A stretch of 34,577 bases of DNA from positions 1 through 34,577 of the forward strand of contig CAYRFP010000019.1 of NCBI GenBank assembly GCA_964423675.1. Reading direction: 5' to 3'. The notes under the pieces were generated by a model. It saw only the letters and a list, made by a program, of their open reading frames with translations. It was not told the DNA's origin and made no database searches. The DNA is from RUG563 sp964423675 (GTDB taxonomy: Bacteria; Bacillota; Clostridia; Christensenellales; Aristaeellaceae). How positions within the stretch are numbered: the stretch's first letter is position 1; the number at the start of each line of letters is the position of its first letter. Below are positions 31,356 to 34,577 of this stretch, piece after piece. The position numbers and the translations under genes are program-made.

Positions 31356-32703
31356 ACTGGTTTCGTTGCAACGCCAGGCATTCCAAATGAATCATCCCTA
31401 TTCAGTGGAGGAAAGGCTGGAAGCGCTGGAACTGCTGCGAGAGGGCATTTTGCGCCGGGAAAAAGAGATCCTTCAGGCGCTGGAGCAAGATCTGGGCAAA
31501 GGCCCCGGCGAAGCGTATATGACGGAAATCGGCATGGTGCTGACGGAACTGCGCTGCGCAATCCGCCATTTGCGAAAGTGGGCTGCGCCTCAGCGGGTGA
31601 AAACACCGCTGGCACAATTTCCCGCTCGCAGCTATATTCTTAAGGAGCCCTACGGCGTGGTGCTGATTATGGCGCCCTGGAATTATCCTTTCCAGCTAAC
31701 GCTCTCCCCCTTTATCGGCGCGCTAGCCGCCGGTAATCATTGCATTCTGAAGCCCAGCAATTATTCCCCTGCCACCAGCGGCGTAATCTACAATTTGATC
31801 GCAGAATGCTTCCCTGTAGAACGGGCAGCAGTCATTCTTGGCGGCCGGGACGAAAACCAGGCGCTTCTGGAGCAGCGGTTTGACTACATCTTTTTTACTG
31901 GCGGCGTAAACGTCGGCAAAATCGTTCTGGAAAAAGCAGCGCGGCATTTAACCCCCGTTTCTCTGGAGCTTGGCGGAAAGAGCCCCTGCATCGTGGATGA
32001 TTCCGCCGATATTGCCGTTGCCGCTCGCCGCATCGCCTTTGGCAAGGGGCTCAACGCCGGACAAACCTGCGTGGCCCCGGATTATTTGCTTGTGCAGGAA
32101 AAAGTCAAGGACAAACTGATGGGGCAGATCAAAAAATGCTGGCAAACATTCTATGGCGATGCGCTTCACAGTCCCCAATGGCCCCGAATTGTTAACGAAA
32201 AACATTATCGGCGGGTCATGGAACTGCTTTCCCATGAAAAAATCTATTGCGGCGGACAGGGAGACGGCCAGCACATTGCACCAACGCTGCTCACCGATGT
32301 AAGCTGGGATGCACCCATTATGCAGGAAGAAATCTTCGGCCCGGTTCTGCCTGTCATTTCGTTTAAGCGAATGGAAGAGATCGTCCCCCGCATTAATGCC
32401 GGCGAAAAGCCACTGGCTCTGTATCTATTCAGCCGCCGTGCCTCTGCCCAGGAACTCATCTTGGAAAAAGTTCCCTTTGGCGGCGGATGTATCAATGATA
32501 CCATCATCCATTTGGCCAGCGATCGGCTACCCTTTGGCGGTGTTGGCCATAGCGGCATGGGCGCTTATCATGGAAAATACTCGTTTGATACCTTTACGCA
32601 TGAAAAGTCCATCGTCAGCAAAGCCAGCTGGCTGGATATCCCTGTGCGTTATGCTCCCTTTAGCCAGAAAAAACTGAAGCTGATCAAAAAGCTTATGAAA
32701 TAA
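31342..32703 (+). CDS. NAD(P)-dependent aldehyde dehydrogenase (class 3-like)
   Basis: 453 residues, the short length of class 3 ALDHs. GGAGG lies nine bases before the ATG, inside the mrfA end. Visible: EPYGVVLIMAPWNYPFQLTLSPFIGALAAGNHCILKPSNYSP (cofactor and oxyanion Asn114), FFTGG, LELGGKSPCIVDDSAD (E209, general base) and GLNAGQTCVAPDYLL (C243, nucleophile). EEIFGPVLPVI and PFGGVGHSGMGAYHGKYSFDTFTHEKSI follow. It oxidises aldehydes to acids; the natural substrate is not readable. It is co-transcribed with mrfA and the next two genes. Confidence 0.95.
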   Translation: MTIPELVSLQRQAFQMNHPYSVEERLEALELLREGILRREKEILQALEQDLGKGPGEAYMTEIGMVLTELRCAIRHLRKWAAPQRVKTPLAQFPARSYILKEPYGVVLIMAPWNYPFQLTLSPFIGALAAGNHCILKPSNYSPATSGVIYNLIAECFPVERAAVILGGRDENQALLEQRFDYIFFTGGVNVGKIVLEKAARHLTPVSLELGGKSPCIVDDSADIAVAARRIAFGKGLNAGQTCVAPDYLLVQEKVKDKLMGQIKKCWQTFYGDALHSPQWPRIVNEKHYRRVMELLSHEKIYCGGQGDGQHIAPTLLTDVSWDAPIMQEEIFGPVLPVISFKRMEEIVPRINAGEKPLALYLFSRRASAQELILEKVPFGGGCINDTIIHLASDRLPFGGVGHSGMGAYHGKYSFDTFTHEKSIVSKASWLDIPVRYAPFSQKKLKLIKKLMK

Positions 32704-32715
32704 GGAGGCGAGACC

Positions 32716-33435
32716 ATGCCTGCATTGGAAGCTTATCGGCGGGGGCTGGATTATTCTTATGCTCCCGGCATGTTTCCTTCTTTGGAAGTGCTCGGCAAAC
32801 GACCGGAACTGGTACGGCGATTGCTGATTTCTGCCCGCGCTGAAGACAGCGAGGGGTTGCACAAGCTAATTGCCCTGGCTCAGACGTATCATATTCGAAT
32901 CGAAGAAGCTGATAAGGCGCTTTCCCGCATTTCCGGCAAAGAAAACTGCTTTGCTGCTGCCGTGTTTGAAAAGCGGCCCGAAAACCTCTCGGCAGCAGGC
33001 GATCATATCGTGCTGCATCACATTTCGGATTCCGGCAATTTGGGCACAATTCTCCGGGCCGCCTTGGGCTTTGGCTATCGCGATGTGGCTATCATTCGCC
33101 CTGCGACAGATGTCTATGACCCCCGGGTAGTTCGGGCCAGCATGGGCGCGCTGTTTTCCCTGCGTGTGCGGGAATATGAATCGTTCGAAGAATATCGCGC
33201 CGCTTTCCCCGCCCATTTTGCATATCCCTTTATGCTGGATGGATCTACCGCCCTGGATTCTGCCGCGGCGCAGGTCAGGCGTCCCTGCTGCCTTATCATG
33301 GGAAACGAAGGCGCGGGACTACCTAGCGAATTTGCTCAGCTGGGGCAACCGGTGCGTATTCCCCATAGCCAGGACATTGATTCACTGAATCTGGCCGTGG
33401 CCACGGCTATTGGCATGTATGCTTTACGGCGCTGA
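32716..33435 (+). CDS. TrmH/SpoU-family RNA 2'-O-methyltransferase
   Basis: 239 residues; AAGGAGG precedes ATG 32716. The N-terminal part (1-95) resembles the substrate-binding extension of rRNA methyltransferases. The SPOUT catalytic domain carries three motifs: HHISDSGNLGTILRAALGFG, LIMGNEGAGL, and PHSQDIDSLNLAVATAIGMYAL, which form the knotted SAM site. It should methylate a ribose 2'-OH in tRNA or rRNA; the target cannot be told. It starts 12 bp after the ALDH gene. Confidence 0.93.
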   Translation: MPALEAYRRGLDYSYAPGMFPSLEVLGKRPELVRRLLISARAEDSEGLHKLIALAQTYHIRIEEADKALSRISGKENCFAAAVFEKRPENLSAAGDHIVLHHISDSGNLGTILRAALGFGYRDVAIIRPATDVYDPRVVRASMGALFSLRVREYESFEEYRAAFPAHFAYPFMLDGSTALDSAAAQVRRPCCLIMGNEGAGLPSEFAQLGQPVRIPHSQDIDSLNLAVATAIGMYALRR

Positions 33436-33488
33436 AGCGTCGGCTATTCTTTCGCCTTTCGGCGCATAACATAAGGAGGCATTTTCTC

Positions 33489-34061
33489 ATGACGGATCAG
33501 GAAATGATTATGGCGCAGGTCACAAAAGCGCTGCTCGATTTAAAAATGGCGGCGCATCTCCAGAACGGCGCGCAAATCGTTGTCGGCTGCTCCACCAGCG
33601 AAATTGCAGGCGGCCGCATTGGCAAGGCCAGCGTTCCTCAAATCGGTGAGTGGGTCGCTTCTGCTGTGCTTCGCTTCTGCCAGGCGCAGCAGCTGACGCC
33701 TATTTTCCAGTGCTGCGAGCATCTCAACCGTGCGTTGGTTCTGCCCCGGGCAGCGGCAGAAAAGCATGGATATTTGCAGGTTTGTGCCATTCCGCAGCCC
33801 AAGGCTGGCGGCAGCGTGCCGGCGGCGGCATGGAAGCTGCTGGATGATCCTTGTCTGGTTATGGCTGTGCAGGCAGATGCCGGACTAGATATTGGCGATA
33901 CGCTAATCGGCATGCATCTTCGGCCGGTAGCCGTCCCCTTCCGTGGAGAAATCGCGCAGGTAGGGCATGCTCACGCGGTAGCTGCGTATTCCCGGCTGCC
34001 CTATATTGGCGGGGAACGAGCCGTATACAAGCAACCCGCCAATACAGAAAAAAACCTGTAA
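33489..34061 (+). CDS. YwlG/UPF0340 (TIGR01440) family protein
   Basis: 190 residues; AAGGAGG precedes ATG 33489. It matches the YwlG family: VGCSTSEIAGGRIGKAS near the N-terminus, FQCCEHLNRALVLPRAAAEKHG, PKAGGSVPAAAW and AGLDIGDTLIGMHLRPVAVP. Function of this family is unsettled. It begins 53 bp after the methyltransferase gene and is probably the last gene of the mrfA operon. No clear terminator follows; the ferredoxin has its own promoter. Confidence 0.93.
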   Translation: MTDQEMIMAQVTKALLDLKMAAHLQNGAQIVVGCSTSEIAGGRIGKASVPQIGEWVASAVLRFCQAQQLTPIFQCCEHLNRALVLPRAAAEKHGYLQVCAIPQPKAGGSVPAAAWKLLDDPCLVMAVQADAGLDIGDTLIGMHLRPVAVPFRGEIAQVGHAHAVAAYSRLPYIGGERAVYKQPANTEKNL

Positions 34062-34077
34062 TCTGGCAGCACTGCTC

Positions 34078-34106
34078 TTGCTTTTTTCCGTGTAAAATGG
34101 TATCAT
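34078..34106 (+). promoter_or_regulatory. Promoter of the ferredoxin gene
   Basis: -35 TTGCTT (34078-34083), 17-bp spacer, -10 TATCAT (34101-34106). Leader of about 40 nt before ATG 34152. Confidence 0.7.
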
Positions 34107-34151
34107 AAGAAAGACGCGAAAGCGGATTAATACAATGGAGGTGTTTTTATT

Positions 34152-34322
34152 ATGGCATACAAGATTTCTGATGCGTGCATCGCTTGCGGCGCCTGCGCCG
34201 ATGGCTGCCCCGTGGAAGCGATCTCCGAAGGCGATGGCAAGTATGTAATTGATGCGGATAAGTGCATCGATTGCGGCGCTTGCGCTGATACCTGCCCCGT
34301 GAGCGCTCCCGAACAGGCTTAA
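34152..34322 (+). CDS. Small 2[4Fe-4S] ferredoxin
   Basis: 56 residues (MAYKISDACIACGACADGCPVEAI...), with GGAGGTG eight bases before the ATG. Two CxxCxxCxxxCP motifs (Cys9, 12, 15, 19 and Cys38, 41, 44, 48) bind two 4Fe-4S clusters. This is the clostridial-type low-potential electron carrier that links pyruvate:ferredoxin oxidoreductase, hydrogenase and similar enzymes, and it suggests an anaerobe. It is monocistronic, with its own promoter and terminator. Confidence 0.97.
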   Translation: MAYKISDACIACGACADGCPVEAISEGDGKYVIDADKCIDCGACADTCPVSAPEQA

Positions 34323-34341
34323 TGGTCGGGTGTGCCCCATA

Positions 34342-34372
34342 CGCGAGCGCAAAACATGCGCTCGCGCTTTTT
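34342..34372 (+). terminator. Intrinsic terminator of the ferredoxin gene
   Basis: CGCGAGCGCA (34342-34351), loop AAACA, TGCGCTCGCG (34357-34366): a perfect 10-bp stem followed by CTTTTT. Confidence 0.92.
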
Positions 34373-34405
34373 CTTTTTGTTTCCCTCTTTTTTTCTAAAA
34401 ATGTG

Positions 34406-34434
34406 TTGACAAAAGAGGAAGCACGTAGTATCAT
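34406..34434 (+). promoter_or_regulatory. Promoter of tRNA-Lys
   Basis: Consensus -35 TTGACA (34406-34411), 17-bp spacer, -10 TATCAT (34429-34434), 20 bp before the mature tRNA. Confidence 0.85.
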
Positions 34435-34453
34435 TAATCCTGTTCTTCGGAAT

Positions 34454-34529
34454 GCGCCATTAGCTCAGTTGGTAGAGCACCTGACTCTTAATCAGGGTGT
34501 CCCGGGTTCGAGTCCCTGATGGCGCACCA
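34454..34529 (+). tRNA. tRNA-Lys (anticodon CUU)
   Basis: 76 nt with encoded CCA. The acceptor stem GCGCCAT/ATGGCGC is perfect. The D-arm is GCTCAGTTGGTAGAGC; the anticodon arm is CCTGA-CTCTTAA-TCAGG with anticodon CTT. The T-arm is CCGGG-TTCGAGT-CCCTG, with one C-U mismatch at its second pair where most lysine tRNAs have A-U. It decodes AAG. Confidence 0.95.
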
Positions 34530-34540
34530 AAGCAATATAA

Positions 34541-34577
34541 TCCGAACCAGATCTTCCCTGTGGGAGACGGGTTCGGA
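34541..34577 (+). terminator. Probable terminator of tRNA-Lys, cut by window end
   Basis: TCCGAACC (34541-34548) pairs with GGTTCGGA (34570-34577), with inner CTTCCC/GGGAG pairing. The T-run that should follow lies outside the window. Confidence 0.7.

Noticed and set aside
1..34577. CRISPR array, insertion sequence or prophage
   Set aside because: No regularly spaced repeats, transposase, integrase or phage structural genes were found.

Overview
The window reads as a chromosomal segment of a Gram-positive, Firmicutes/Clostridia-type bacterium, probably an anaerobe. Supporting signs are purine-rich AGGAGG-type ribosome sites before nearly every gene, sigma-A-like promoters with 17-bp spacers, ScpA/ScpB, NrdR, a YlmC/YmxH-type PRC-barrel protein typical of spore-forming lineages, an MrfA-type helicase, a YwlG/UPF0340 protein and a small 2[4Fe-4S] ferredoxin. 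I cannot name the species. There is no sign of a prophage, insertion sequence or CRISPR array.

Layout. (1) 1-470: tail of an unidentified gene, then about 400 bp of non-coding DNA with hairpins. (2) 475-6914: a carbohydrate-uptake locus. A minus-strand operon (solute-binding protein, then two CUT1-type permeases) is divergent from an AraC-type membrane regulator and a KdgF-like cupin, so unsaturated uronides (for example from pectin) are plausible substrates. The regulator's membrane-anchor start is out of frame with the rest. (3) 7035-8828: a secreted L,D-transpeptidase with FlgD-like N-terminal repeats and an Ada-like Cys/His tail. (4) 13190 down to 9029, minus strand: site-2-protease-like M50, scpA, scpB, deoB, punA in one tight operon combining chromosome condensation and nucleoside salvage. 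(5) 13406-17016: an aminotransferase followed by a polar amino acid ABC transporter with its own strong promoter. (6) 17167-23345: an ACT-domain protein, then an overlapping chain polA-coaE-lytic transglycosylase-family 5 solute-binding protein, then the PRC-barrel protein. (7) 23481-25715: an independently transcribed SNF2 helicase with an N-terminal PD-(D/E)XK nuclease-like domain, the most unusual protein here. (8) nrdR, glgP, then mrfA-aldehyde dehydrogenase-TrmH-like methyltransferase-YwlG-like gene, ferredoxin and tRNA-Lys(CUU), mostly separated by clear promoters and terminators.

Most of the segment is housekeeping. The points worth following are the nuclease-SNF2 fusion, the broken or frameshifted AraC sensor beside the KdgF/ABC locus, the transpeptidase tail, alternative hairpins between the sugar-binding-protein gene and its permease, and an orphan family 5 binding protein coupled to polA-coaE-slt. 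All functional calls come from reading protein motifs by eye; no database search was run.
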